Source: an uncultured Halocynthiibacter sp.
Lineage (GTDB): Bacteria; Pseudomonadota; Alphaproteobacteria; Rhodobacterales; Rhodobacteraceae
Assembly (NCBI GenBank): GCA_947503035.1
Contig: CANNCD010000006.1
Coordinates: 1 to 64,000 of the forward strand
DNA length: 64,000 bases
Reading direction: 5' to 3'
Part shown: in pieces, positions 28,203-37,953 of the stretch
How the letters are laid out: the number at the start of each line of letters is the position of its first letter
Numbering within the stretch: the stretch's first letter is position 1
Notes under the pieces: model-generated
Databases searched by the model: none
What the model was told of the DNA's origin: nothing
Seen by the model: the letters and a program-made list of their open reading frames with translations, nothing else
Position numbers and translations under genes: made by a program

Positions 28203-30743
28203 ATGACCAATTCCGCGCAGGCACCCGAAGATTTTTGTGAAATCACCCCGACCGCCAATATCGGGGTAACCACCCACGGTGGACGTGCCAAGTGTCTTCA
28301 ACGCTTGGTGCGGTTGGATATGCCTGTGCCTTTGACGCTTGCGCTTTCGTTTGGTGCGGTGAAGGACATCGCCGAAGGGCGTATGCCCGACACGGCCCGC
28401 ATGATGGCGAGTTTCGGCGACGCACCGCTGGTTTGCGTTCGGCCAAGTTCCCAAGACCCAGATTGGGGTGGCCCGCGCGCCGTGTTGAACGTCGGTATCA
28501 ACGATGCCCGCCATGCGGACCTGTGCAAACAGATCGGCGAAGAGGCCGCAAACGTTATGTATCTGCGGTTTGTCAAAGAATTCGCGGTCCATGTTGCGCG
28601 GCTTGACCCTGATATGTTTGAGGCCCCCAAATCGGATAGCGCGCAGGCGCTTGCCCATGTTCTGAACGCCTATGAGTTAGAAACCGACACCCCATTTCCG
28701 CAGGACCCCGCCGTGCAATTGGCGCAGGTTCTTCGGTCCATGGCGCGGGCGTGGGACGGGACGACGGCACGGTTGCTTCGCTCCGCCAGTGGTGCCCCTG
28801 CGGATGCGGGGCTTGGCCTGATTGTCCAGAAAATGGCGCTTGGGGTTGGGCCGGGTGAATCGGGGTCCGGACGCATTCATTTCGTCGATGCGGTCTCGGG
28901 CAAGCCGGCCATCGTCGGCCGCTATACCCGCCAGTCCCAACAGCACGAAACCGAGGTGCCGGAGAACACGCTTTATATCGGGCGTGATCCGCGCGGCCCT
29001 TCGTTTCAGGACGAAGTCAACGACGTCTTCAACGAATTGGTCGATTGGAGCGGTATCCTTCGGCAGCGCCTGCGCGAAGAGATGCAGGTTGAATTTACCG
29101 TCGAACAAGGCGCGCTTTGCGTTTTGGATGCGATCCGCGTCCAGCGGTCATCGCGTGCCGGCGTCGCCATTGCGGTTGCCCTAGCCAATGATGGGATCAT
29201 CACACGAAACGATGCCCTTTTGCGGACCCAACCCCACGCCCTTAGTGAACTGTTGCACCCGCAAATTGACCCGAGCGCGGACCGCTCTGTCTGTGCGCGC
29301 GGCATTGCCGCGAGTCCTGGGGCGGCCACGGGGCGCTTGGTATTTGATTCCGCCACCGCACAGGCCAACGCCGCCCGCGGTGAGGCCTCTGTTTTGGTGC
29401 GCCGTGAAACCACCCCCGAAGACATCCGTGGGATGCATGCGGCCTCGGCGGTTTTGACCGAAAAGGGCGGTGTGACAAGCCACGCCGCAGTGATCGCGCG
29501 CGGGCTGGGCGTGCCCTGTATCGTTGGGGCGACCGATATCAAAATCGATTCCCGCAAAAAACAAATCCTGACCCAAGACGGCCGCGTTTTGTCCGAAGGC
29601 GAAACCATGACCATCGACGGGACTTCGGGTGAAATCCTTTTCGGGGCGGCCAAGATGGTCGAGGCCGCACAGGACGGCGCGTTCCGTTCGTTGTTGTCAT
29701 GGGCCGACGACGTGCGCGAAATCGGGGTGCGGGCCAACGCCGACACCCCCGCCGACGCCGCCGTCGCCCACAACTTTGAGGCCGAAGGCATTGGCCTGTG
29801 TCGCACGGAACACATGTTCTTTGAACAGGACCGCCTGACCGTGATGCGCGAAATGATTTTCGCAGATAGCTCGGCGGATCGTCATGCGGCGCTTGACCGT
29901 CTGTTGCCGATGCAGCGCAATGACTTTATCGACCTGTTCGACATTATGGCGGGCAAACCGGTGTGCATCCGTCTGTTCGATCTGCCGCTCCATGAAATTC
30001 TGCCTGCCACGCGCGAAGGCCTTCATGACTTGGCCGAGGCGCTTGATCGACCTTTGTCCGAGGTCACCCAGCGCGTCGATGCGATTTCCGAATTCAACCC
30101 GATGTTGGGGATGCGCGGTGTGCGTTTGGGCATCGAAATGCCCGAGATTTACGTCATGCAGGCCCGCGCGATTTTTGAAGCCGCGATTGAGATGGGGCGC
30201 CGTGGTACGCCGTTCGTGCCCGAAATCATGATCCCGCTTGTTTCGGCCAAACGTGAAGTCGAACTGGTCAAGACCCAGATCGATGGCGTTGCTGCCGAAC
30301 TGCGTGCCCATGGTGCATCGGATTTCGACTATCGGTTGGGGGTCATGGTGGAAACGCCGCGTGCCGCATTGCGGGCAGGGGACATCGCCATGAATGCGTC
30401 CTTCCTCAGCTTTGGTACGAATGACCTTACCCAGATGACCTATGGTCTGTCGCGCGATGATGCGGGGCGGTTTATGTCTGGTTACGTGCAGAAATCTGTC
30501 TTTCCCGAGGACCCGTTTCACATGCTTGACCACGAAGGTGTGGGCGAATTGATGGAGATAGGGGCCGCCCGTGCCCGCGCCGCCCGCCCAAATATTGTGC
30601 TTTCAATGTGTGGTGAGCACGGCGGGAACCCCGAATCGATTGCATTCTGTTGTGCGGCAGGGTTTGATTACGTGTCGTGTTCGCCGTTTCGGGTACCCGT
30701 GGCTCGGCTTGCGGCCGCCCATTTGGCAATTTCCCAGAAATAG
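28203..30743 (+). CDS. Pyruvate phosphate dikinase-like PEP-utilising protein with altered ATP site
   Basis: 846 residues aligning along the full length with pyruvate,phosphate dikinase. The swivelling domain keeps the phospho-acceptor His427 (GGVTSHAAVIARG), and the PEP/pyruvate barrel keeps GIGLCRTEHMFFE, GTNDLTQMT and the catalytic Cys803 in MCGEHGGNP. The ATP-grasp half is eroded: the GGKG lysine is Arg28, the SMPGMMDT loop is replaced by a DPDWGGPR-type segment, and positions matching the ATP-binding D321 and Q335 of the Clostridium enzyme (numbers from memory) are Gln295 and Asp309, while Arg80 and Glu297 remain. ATG 28203 follows AAGGAG. It may use another phosphoryl donor or be regulatory; classic PPDK activity is doubtful. 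Confidence 0.8.
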   Translation: MTNSAQAPEDFCEITPTANIGVTTHGGRAKCLQRLVRLDMPVPLTLALSFGAVKDIAEGRMPDTARMMASFGDAPLVCVRPSSQDPDWGGPRAVLNVGINDARHADLCKQIGEEAANVMYLRFVKEFAVHVARLDPDMFEAPKSDSAQALAHVLNAYELETDTPFPQDPAVQLAQVLRSMARAWDGTTARLLRSASGAPADAGLGLIVQKMALGVGPGESGSGRIHFVDAVSGKPAIVGRYTRQSQQHETEVPENTLYIGRDPRGPSFQDEVNDVFNELVDWSGILRQRLREEMQVEFTVEQGALCVLDAIRVQRSSRAGVAIAVALANDGIITRNDALLRTQPHALSELLHPQIDPSADRSVCARGIAASPGAATGRLVFDSATAQANAARGEASVLVRRETTPEDIRGMHAASAVLTEKGGVTSHAAVIARGLGVPCIVGATDIKIDSRKKQILTQDGRVLSEGETMTIDGTSGEILFGAAKMVEAAQDGAFRSLLSWADDVREIGVRANADTPADAAVAHNFEAEGIGLCRTEHMFFEQDRLTVMREMIFADSSADRHAALDRLLPMQRNDFIDLFDIMAGKPVCIRLFDLPLHEILPATREGLHDLAEALDRPLSEVTQRVDAISEFNPMLGMRGVRLGIEMPEIYVMQARAIFEAAIEMGRRGTPFVPEIMIPLVSAKREVELVKTQIDGVAAELRAHGASDFDYRLGVMVETPRAALRAGDIAMNASFLSFGTNDLTQMTYGLSRDDAGRFMSGYVQKSVFPEDPFHMLDHEGVGELMEIGAARARAARPNIVLSMCGEHGGNPESIAFCCAAGFDYVSCSPFRVPVARLAAAHLAISQK

Positions 30744-30919
30744 GTGAAATTACCTATTGTCTTAAGGACCTTACGCAGCTTTCCCATATTGGGATAGGTG
30801 CTTTGTTGTGACACCCTAGACCCCAAAAACCACGCTTAGTTGTTTCTTAATCAGAATTCCCTTATGAAGTCGCGAACTGCGGCTTTGGCTGCGATGTAAC
30901 TGCTATGCTAGGATGTCTC

Positions 30920-31579
30920 ATGACACGCTCTGTATTTTTTGCTGGTTTGATTGCCTTTGTAACATCGTTTGCCACACCTTCCTTGGCGAATGATGTCGAT
31001 CCGACTGTTGCCCTTGATGGCCAGATTGCCTTGCTCTTGGGGCAGGAACGCGCCGTTCTGTCCGAGGTGAGCGCCGCTCATTTCCAAGGTTTGACAACCC
31101 CGCCATTGAAGGCAGCCGCCGGAATGGACAGTGTCGAATACACGCGGTCTTGGGTTTCGGCCCAACCCGTGCGCAAAGGCGGCGATGAATGGGCCTGTTT
31201 GACACAGGCGCTCTATTTCGAAGCCCGCGGCGAAAGCGTAAAGGGCCAGTTCGGCGTTGCCGAGGTTATTTTGAACCGCGTTGCATCATCGCGGTATCCA
31301 GACACCGTGTGTGGCGTGATCCATCAGGGCACCGGCAAAAAATACCAATGCCAGTTCACCTATACCTGTGATGGCCGTGCCGAGGTGGTGTCAGAAAAGC
31401 GCGCCTATGATGCCGTTGGCAAGATCGCCTATGCGGTTCTGAACGGTGCGCCGCGTAACCTGACGTCTGGCGCCACGCATTATCACACCAATGCTGTGAA
31501 CCCTCGCTGGGCCAAAGTGTTCCCTCACACTACGACAATCGGGGTTCACCGTTTCTATCGCCAGCCGTCGCGCACCTAA
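30920..31579 (+). CDS. SleB/CwlJ-type cell wall hydrolase
   Basis: 219 residues with an N-terminal signal sequence (hydrophobic to about residue 22, ending near PSLAN) and a C-terminal Hydrolase_2 (SleB) domain from about residue 92: WACLTQALYFEARGE carries the catalytic Glu, and VAEVILNRV, FTYTCDG and ATHYHT are family landmarks. Acts on peptidoglycan in the periplasm, probably as a lytic transglycosylase-like enzyme. ATG 30920 has AGGA six bases ahead; an ATG at 30905 in frame is possible but less well placed. Its upstream region contains an 11-codon open frame. Confidence 0.87.
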   Translation: MTRSVFFAGLIAFVTSFATPSLANDVDPTVALDGQIALLLGQERAVLSEVSAAHFQGLTTPPLKAAAGMDSVEYTRSWVSAQPVRKGGDEWACLTQALYFEARGESVKGQFGVAEVILNRVASSRYPDTVCGVIHQGTGKKYQCQFTYTCDGRAEVVSEKRAYDAVGKIAYAVLNGAPRNLTSGATHYHTNAVNPRWAKVFPHTTTIGVHRFYRQPSRT

Positions 31580-31616
31580 TCTGTAATTCCTTCTGGTATC
31601 ATCGGTTTGTTCCCTG

Positions 31617-31638
31617 ATAGATGTATGTAAACATCTAT
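31617..31638. promoter_or_regulatory. folB: Perfect inverted repeat before folB
   Basis: ATAGATGT (31617-31624) and ACATCTAT (31631-31638) are exact reverse complements with a six-base spacer. It ends three bases before the GAGGG ribosome-binding site of folB, so it could be an operator or a leader hairpin limiting translation. Confidence 0.55.
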
Positions 31639-31649
31639 GAGAGGGTCCT

Positions 31650-32534
31650 ATGACGCGCGAAACCGAGATTGCATTTGCCGAATTGGACATGCGGGCCGAT
31701 GCCATGGCAGGTGATCCGCCGCTTGACCGGATTTCTCTGCGGGATCATGTGGTCTCTGTCGAAATCGGCGCATTTCAGCTCGAACGCGATATGACCCAAC
31801 GTTTGAAATTCAACGTGGTCGTCGAAGTGTTTCCCGTGTCAGGCGATGTGGCCGATGATGTCGATAAAATCCTATCCTATGACACCGTGACCGAGGCCAT
31901 CGCGACCGAGCTTGCCGCGGAGCGGTTGAACCTTCTTGAAACCTTATCCGAGCGGATTGGGGATCGCATTTTGTCCGAGCCACAGGCGGCCAAGGTGTTT
32001 GTTCGGATTGAAAAGCTGGACCGTGGGTCTGGTGACCTCGGTGTGGAAATCGTGCGCACCAAGGACGCCGCTGCGCCCCTTTTGCCCGTTCATGAACAGG
32101 CCCCAACGGTCGTCTTCGTTCCTTGGTCCGTGATCTGCGGCGATGCCCTAGGCGCGTGGGTCACTCAGTTTCGCGCATCGGCCCCCGTTGTGGTGTGTGT
32201 TGCGCCGGATGATGCTGCTGTCTCTGATATTACTGGCAACTCTGGTCGTCGCATCGATCTGTTGACCATCGAACAGGCGGCCTGGACCTTTGCGGCCCTG
32301 GCCGAAGATTGCGCAGTGGTCAACACCAGAACCGAGATGGATTGGTCGATCAAAAACGGCCAACTGGCGATCTGGGCCCCGTCTAAAATGGTGATGGATG
32401 CCGTCGATGGCCCAACATGTGCGGCGTCGGATGCACTTGGTTTGGCACGCTGGTTCGCGGGCGAAATCGGCGCCAAAGACGTCGTTGTGATCGACGCGGG
32501 CATGTCACCCCAAACCGGAATTTACGGCGCATGA
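31650..32534 (+). CDS. folB: Dihydroneopterin aldolase with long C-terminal extension
   Basis: The first ~150 of 294 residues are a FolB domain: DRISLRDHVVSVEIGAFQLERD holds the catalytic lysine-equivalent and substrate-binding strand region, YDTVTEAIATELAAERLNLLETLSERI is the standard helix with the conserved Glu. The enzyme splits dihydroneopterin to 6-hydroxymethyldihydropterin in folate synthesis. The remaining ~140 residues (from about 152, APTVVFVPW onward) have alternating hydrophobic strands and Gly-rich turns and match no domain I know; typical FolB is about 120 residues. folP overlaps its stop by four bases (ATGA), so both are coupled. Confidence 0.85.
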   Translation: MTRETEIAFAELDMRADAMAGDPPLDRISLRDHVVSVEIGAFQLERDMTQRLKFNVVVEVFPVSGDVADDVDKILSYDTVTEAIATELAAERLNLLETLSERIGDRILSEPQAAKVFVRIEKLDRGSGDLGVEIVRTKDAAAPLLPVHEQAPTVVFVPWSVICGDALGAWVTQFRASAPVVVCVAPDDAAVSDITGNSGRRIDLLTIEQAAWTFAALAEDCAVVNTRTEMDWSIKNGQLAIWAPSKMVMDAVDGPTCAASDALGLARWFAGEIGAKDVVVIDAGMSPQTGIYGA

Positions 32535-33538
32535 CGTATTACTACCGCCCAATTGTGATGTCAGGAGCCACGCGCCCGCACCATGCCCGTCAATTGGCGG
32601 GAGGGTCGTTTTGGTTTGATCGCGTCGAACGGCTGTCGCGAACCGCGCCCGCAGAAATCATTGACGCGAATAAGATCCCACAGGATGTCTTGGACCGTTT
32701 GTGTTCCGAGCGCGCGCCGATGGCGGGCCTTGGTTTTGATGGGGTACCCAATCTGATGGGTATCCTGAACGTCACACCAGATAGCTTCTCTGATGGGGGC
32801 AAGTTCACCGCGCCAGACGCCGCGATTGCCCACACAAAACGGATGATCGACGACGGCGCAGACATCATCGACATCGGCGGCGAAAGCACCAGACCGGGCG
32901 CGGCTTTTGTCCCCGAGGAAGACGAAATCGCACGCACGGCGCCAGTGATTGCTGCCCTTCGTGAAACCACAGCGGTGCCAATTTCCATCGATACCCGCAA
33001 ATCCGGTGTCGCCCGCGAAGCCGTCGCAAAAGGTGCAAACCTTTTGAACGATGTTGCCGCTGCCACGTTTGATCCCGCAATGTTCGACGTGGCCGCCGAA
33101 ACCCAAATGCCGATCTGTTTGATGCATGCGCAGGGCGACCCCAAGACCATGCAGGATGCGCCGACCTATGATGATGTTGTTCTGGATGTCTTTGATTTCC
33201 TGTCCGCGCGCGTCGAGGCGGCCATTGCTGCGGGCGTGCCGCGCAGCCGGATCATGGTCGACCCCGGTATCGGCTTTGGCAAAACCACGGCGCATAACAT
33301 CGCGCTGTTGGACAAGATTTCGATCTTTCACAGTTTGGGCTGTGTCATTTTGCTTGGGGCATCACGGAAACGTTTCATCGGTGAAATAACCGCGACCGAA
33401 ACGGCAGAAGACCGCGTGATTGGGTCCGTCGCGGTGGCGATCCATGGGATGATGCAGGGTGTTCAGGTCCTGCGCGTTCATGATATCAACGAGACCAATC
33501 AGGCGATACGCCTGCAAAAAACGCTAATTGGGATGTAG
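32531..33538 (+). CDS. folP: Dihydropteroate synthase
   Basis: Condenses hydroxymethyldihydropterin pyrophosphate with p-aminobenzoate; target of sulfonamides. 335 residues. The TIM barrel begins near residue 72 ([17 protein letters not shown]), with [11 protein letters not shown] near 113, DTRKSG near 155, [10 protein letters not shown] near 172, and the C-terminal GASRKRFIG near 275. The ~65 residues before the barrel (from MTYYYRPIV) are longer than in E. coli. ATG 32531 lies inside the folB stop codon. glmM follows after five bases, the same folP-glmM neighbourship as in enterobacteria. Confidence 0.95.
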   Translation: MTYYYRPIVMSGATRPHHARQLAGGSFWFDRVERLSRTAPAEIIDANKIPQDVLDRLCSERAPMAGLGFDGVPNLMGILNVTPDSFSDGGKFTAPDAAIAHTKRMIDDGADIIDIGGESTRPGAAFVPEEDEIARTAPVIAALRETTAVPISIDTRKSGVAREAVAKGANLLNDVAAATFDPAMFDVAAETQMPICLMHAQGDPKTMQDAPTYDDVVLDVFDFLSARVEAAIAAGVPRSRIMVDPGIGFGKTTAHNIALLDKISIFHSLGCVILLGASRKRFIGEITATETAEDRVIGSVAVAIHGMMQGVQVLRVHDINETNQAIRLQKTLIGM

Positions 33539-33543
33539 GCAGT

Positions 33544-34887
33544 ATGAGTAAATCAATTTTTGGAACCGACGGTGTACGCGGACGTGCGAACACATACCCG
33601 ATGACGGCGGAGTTGGCCCTGCGGATTGGTGCGGCGGCGGGGCGGTATTTCCGCCAAGACGGCAAGAATTTTCACCGCGTCGTGATCGGCAAGGACACGC
33701 GCCTGTCGGGCTATATGTTTGAAAATGCCCTTACTGCTGGCTTCACATCTACGGGGATGAACGTGTTGATGTTGGGGCCTGTGCCGACGCCCGCTGTGGG
33801 CCTGTTGACGCCATCGATGCGCGCCGACGTGGGCGTTATGATTTCCGCAAGCCACAACCCAGCCGAGGACAACGGCATCAAATTCTTTGGCCCCGATGGG
33901 TTCAAATTGTCGGATGAGGCCGAGGCCGAGATTTCCGCGTTGCTTGAGACCGGAGTGGAGCCAGCCGCCGCCGAGAACATCGGCCGTGCAAAGCACATCT
34001 ATGATGGGCGCTTCCGCTATAATGAGCGGGTGAAATCGACATTCCCGTCTGGCAAACGCCTCGAGGGGCTCAAGGTCGTGATCGACTGTGCCAACGGTGC
34101 CGCCTATCGTACCGCCCCCGAGGTTCTTTGGGAGCTGGGCGCCGAAGTCATTCCCGTTGGCGTGACGCCGGATGGTAAGAACATCAACCAAAACTGTGGC
34201 TCTACCGCGCCTGAAACCGCGGCGGAAACCGTGGTGGCGCATGGGGCCGATTTGGGCATCTGTCTGGACGGTGACGCCGACCGCGTGATGATTATTGATG
34301 AAAAAGGTCGCGTGGCGGATGGTGACCAGTTGATGGGCATGATGGCATCACGTTGGGCCGCCGAGGGCCGTCTGAAGGGCGGCGCCCTTGTGGCAACCGT
34401 GATGTCGAACCTCGGGCTTGAACGGTATCTTGCTGCGCAGAATATCGGGCTGCACCGTACGGGTGTTGGCGACCGTTATGTGGTCGAGGCGATGCGCAAA
34501 GGCGGCTATAACCTTGGTGGGGAACAGTCGGGCCATATCGTCATGACGGATTATGCGACCACGGGCGACGGGTTGTTGGCGGGGCTTCAATTCCTTGCGG
34601 CGATGGTGGAAACCGACAAGCCCGCAAGCGAATTGACCAATGTGTTTGAAACCGTGCCGCAGATGTTGAAGAACGTGCGCTATACGGCGGGCAAGACCCC
34701 GTTGGACGACGCACAGGTTCAGGCCGCAATCGCACAGGGCGAGTCCGACTTGGCCGCGACAGGGCGTTTGTTGATCCGCAAATCCGGCACCGAACCGTTG
34801 ATCCGTGTCATGGGCGAATCCGAGGACAGCGCCCTTTTGGATCGCGTGACCGACAGCATCGTCGACGCCGTAAAAGCCGCGTCTTAA
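33544..34887 (+). CDS. glmM: Phosphoglucosamine mutase
   Basis: Converts glucosamine-6-phosphate to glucosamine-1-phosphate for UDP-GlcNAc and hence peptidoglycan and LPS. 447 residues, the family norm. It has [11 protein letters not shown] at the start, the phosphoserine loop [13 protein letters not shown] near residue 100, the Mg-binding DGDADR near 242, the sugar loop GGEQSGH near 325 and [12 protein letters not shown] near 413. It closes the folB-folP-glmM cluster; the stop codon overlaps the end of the convergent DMT gene by four bases. Confidence 0.97.
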   Translation: MSKSIFGTDGVRGRANTYPMTAELALRIGAAAGRYFRQDGKNFHRVVIGKDTRLSGYMFENALTAGFTSTGMNVLMLGPVPTPAVGLLTPSMRADVGVMISASHNPAEDNGIKFFGPDGFKLSDEAEAEISALLETGVEPAAAENIGRAKHIYDGRFRYNERVKSTFPSGKRLEGLKVVIDCANGAAYRTAPEVLWELGAEVIPVGVTPDGKNINQNCGSTAPETAAETVVAHGADLGICLDGDADRVMIIDEKGRVADGDQLMGMMASRWAAEGRLKGGALVATVMSNLGLERYLAAQNIGLHRTGVGDRYVVEAMRKGGYNLGGEQSGHIVMTDYATTGDGLLAGLQFLAAMVETDKPASELTNVFETVPQMLKNVRYTAGKTPLDDAQVQAAIAQGESDLAATGRLLIRKSGTEPLIRVMGESEDSALLDRVTDSIVDAVKAAS

Positions 34888-35789
34888 AATAGATCGCGCA
34901 GCGCCTTCCATTGGCTGATGGCCATGCCACATAGGATCAGGATAAGCGCATAGAGCATCGATGGGGGCAGGGGTTCAGACAGAACCAAGGCCCCCAACAC
35001 AATCGACCACACCGGCACCTGATAGTTCACGAGGCTCATGAACACAGGCCCCGCGCTTCGGACCACAAAAACCAGAAGTAGGTTCGCCAGTGCCGTTGGA
35101 AACACACCCAGAATAAGCAAATATCCAAAGGTTTTTGCATCCATCAACTGGGGTGCGCCCTCGACAAAGATTGCTGTGGTGATGGATACGGCAGCCCCGA
35201 CAATCACCATAACCGCCGCAAGGCCAATCGGGTCGATCTTGGGTAATCCACGCATCGTGATCGTACTGATGGAATAGCACAGCGCCGCCGAGAGACAGGC
35301 GATCCGCCCCGCCCATTCGAGGTCCGCATTGGTGCTGGCAAAGGCCGTGCCCCCCACCAACAATGCGACCCCGATGAACCCGATCACAACCCCCGCGAGC
35401 TTGTCCAACGTCATGCGCGAATCTGGGACAAAGACATGCGCAAGCGGAAGAACCATAAGGGCGACCGCGGCCATGGAAACGCCTGTAAAGCCAGAGCTCA
35501 CGTGCTGTTGGCCCCAGCTGAGCAACATGAACGGAAAGGCCGAGCTAAAGCTCCCGACGATGAACACAGCGAACCAGTTTAGGCGCGTTGGCGGTGTTTC
35601 GAATAATTTGCCGCCGCGCATTTGCCAGATAACGGTCAACAGGATCGCGCCCATAGTGATCCGCGTCGCAGCAAGCCAAAACGGGGTGATCCCCGATAGT
35701 GCCAGTTTTTGAACAAGAAACGTGCTGCCCCAGATGAAACCAAGAAGGGAAACGGTGGCCCAGTGGATGGGTTTAATTTGATTTTGCAT
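34884..35789 (-). CDS. DMT-family (EamA) transporter
   Basis: 301-residue membrane protein with about ten helices in two EamA repeats; [17 protein letters not shown] near the N-terminus and [20 protein letters not shown] near the C-terminus are typical. ATG 35789 is chosen because AAGGACC lies just upstream; a further-upstream start would add a charged, non-hydrophobic 22 residues. It lies 78 bases downstream of ilvC on the same strand, so branched-chain amino-acid or 2-oxo-acid export is conceivable, but only by position. Confidence 0.85.
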   Translation of the reverse strand: MQNQIKPIHWATVSLLGFIWGSTFLVQKLALSGITPFWLAATRITMGAILLTVIWQMRGGKLFETPPTRLNWFAVFIVGSFSSAFPFMLLSWGQQHVSSGFTGVSMAAVALMVLPLAHVFVPDSRMTLDKLAGVVIGFIGVALLVGGTAFASTNADLEWAGRIACLSAALCYSISTITMRGLPKIDPIGLAAVMVIVGAAVSITTAIFVEGAPQLMDAKTFGYLLILGVFPTALANLLLVFVVRSAGPVFMSLVNYQVPVWSIVLGALVLSEPLPPSMLYALILILCGMAISQWKALRDLF

Positions 35790-35867
35790 AATGGGGTCCT
35801 TTGAAACGACATGACCCCAGCCAAGGGCCGGGGTCAATCTTAATCGTTTGGTCAAACCCTGAGAGGT

Positions 35868-36929
<1,062 letters not shown>

Positions 36930-37003
36930 TCATTGGAGACAGGCTATATCGTGGATCGGCGGGGTGTTCTGCAAGGATTGTATATTTTTTTGAATTATGC
37001 GAA

Positions 37004-37027
37004 AAATCATTCGTGATTAAATGATTT
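37004..37027. promoter_or_regulatory. Candidate Lrp-family operator between ilvC and the Lrp genes
   Basis: AAATCATT (37004-37011) and AATGATTT (37020-37027) form a perfect eight-base inverted repeat with an eight-base spacer in AT-rich DNA. It ends 12 bases before the first Lrp gene and 114 bases upstream of ilvC. Lrp/AsnC dimers bind AT-rich dyads of this type; autoregulation and ilvC control are inferred. Confidence 0.55.
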
Positions 37028-37039
37028 GGTGAAAAATTC

Positions 37040-37498
37040 ATGCAAGCCGACGACATTGACCGACGTATCCTACGCTATATGCAGGCCGAACCGACCCTTG
37101 CGATGGTGGATTTGGCCGATAAGGCCGGTGTGACCTCGGCCACGTGCTGGCGGCGGATCGAGCGGATGACAACCGCGGGGATCATTCAGGGACAGCGCGC
37201 GGTGATCGACTGGGGCGCGCTTGGCTATGATGTCGAGGTGTCGTTGCGGGTAACCTTGGACAAGACCCAATCGCGGGCCTTTGACGATTTTCTGGCCGGC
37301 GCGCGCGACATCCCCGAGGTGATCGAGATCCAAACGTTTCTGGGGCAGGTCGATGTGCGCCTGAACGTCTTGGCGCGGGACATGTCCCATTATCAGGAAA
37401 TCTATCGCGAACGCATTCTGACCCTGCCGCATATCGCGGATATTGAGGCGCTCATGTTAATTTCGGAACTGACATCTGGCGAGGCGCTGCCGATATGA
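37040..37498 (+). CDS. Lrp/AsnC family transcriptional regulator 1
   Basis: 152 residues: N-terminal winged HTH (about 4-60; DLADKAGVTSATCWRRIERMTTAGII) and C-terminal RAM ligand-binding/oligomerisation domain (about 68-145, with VIEIQTFLGQVDVRLNV). Members sense amino acids and regulate nearby metabolic genes. Its position divergent to ilvC suggests a branched-chain amino-acid response. The next gene, another Lrp-type regulator of the same length, starts four bases before its stop, so both proteins are made together and may form mixed oligomers (inference). Confidence 0.92.
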   Translation: MQADDIDRRILRYMQAEPTLAMVDLADKAGVTSATCWRRIERMTTAGIIQGQRAVIDWGALGYDVEVSLRVTLDKTQSRAFDDFLAGARDIPEVIEIQTFLGQVDVRLNVLARDMSHYQEIYRERILTLPHIADIEALMLISELTSGEALPI

Positions 37499-37953
37499 TT
37501 GATTTGGATGATCTGGACCGCGCCTTGCTGCGCGACCTTGCGATGGATGCCACCCAAAGCGCGGGCGCGCTTGGCCGTAAACATGGCCTTAGCCAGCCTG
37601 CCGCGTGGCGTCGCATCAAACGCCTCGAGGATGCGGGTATCATCAAAGGGCGGCGTCTGGTTCTGGATCGCGAGGCGCTTGGATTTGGGGTGACCGTGTT
37701 TCTGGGGGTTAAGCTGGCCGTCAAAGGGCGCGTGAACTTTGAGGACTTTGAGGCCGCGATTTCCGCCATCCCCGAGGTCCAAAGCGTGCAGCACGTGCTG
37801 GGCCTCTATGATTATCGATTGCGGGTTGTGGCGCGCGATCTGGCCGATTTCGAACGGGTTTTGCGTCGCCGTATCATGGCTATGCCAGGGGTCGGCAACG
37901 TCGAGGCGAACGTGTTATTGTCCGAAGAAAGCCGCATGGGCCCCATCGGTTAA
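37495..37953 (+). CDS. Lrp/AsnC family transcriptional regulator 2
   Basis: 152 residues with HTH at about 3-60 (ALGRKHGLSQPAAWRRIKRLEDAGII) and RAM domain at about 66-145 (AIPEVQSVQHVLGLYDYRLRVV). It is clearly related to the preceding regulator but far from identical, so the pair is an old duplication or a functional heteropair, not a recent copy. Start ATG 37495 overlaps the first gene's stop (ATGA). Its end overlaps the ubiquinone-hydroxylase gene end by four bases. Confidence 0.92.
   Translation: MIDLDDLDRALLRDLAMDATQSAGALGRKHGLSQPAAWRRIKRLEDAGIIKGRRLVLDREALGFGVTVFLGVKLAVKGRVNFEDFEAAISAIPEVQSVQHVLGLYDYRLRVVARDLADFERVLRRRIMAMPGVGNVEANVLLSEESRMGPIG

Noticed and set aside
32531-32730. Long N-terminal extension of folP as a separate small gene
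   Set aside because: It is in frame with the barrel, starts within the folB stop codon, and no internal start with a ribosome-binding site looked better.
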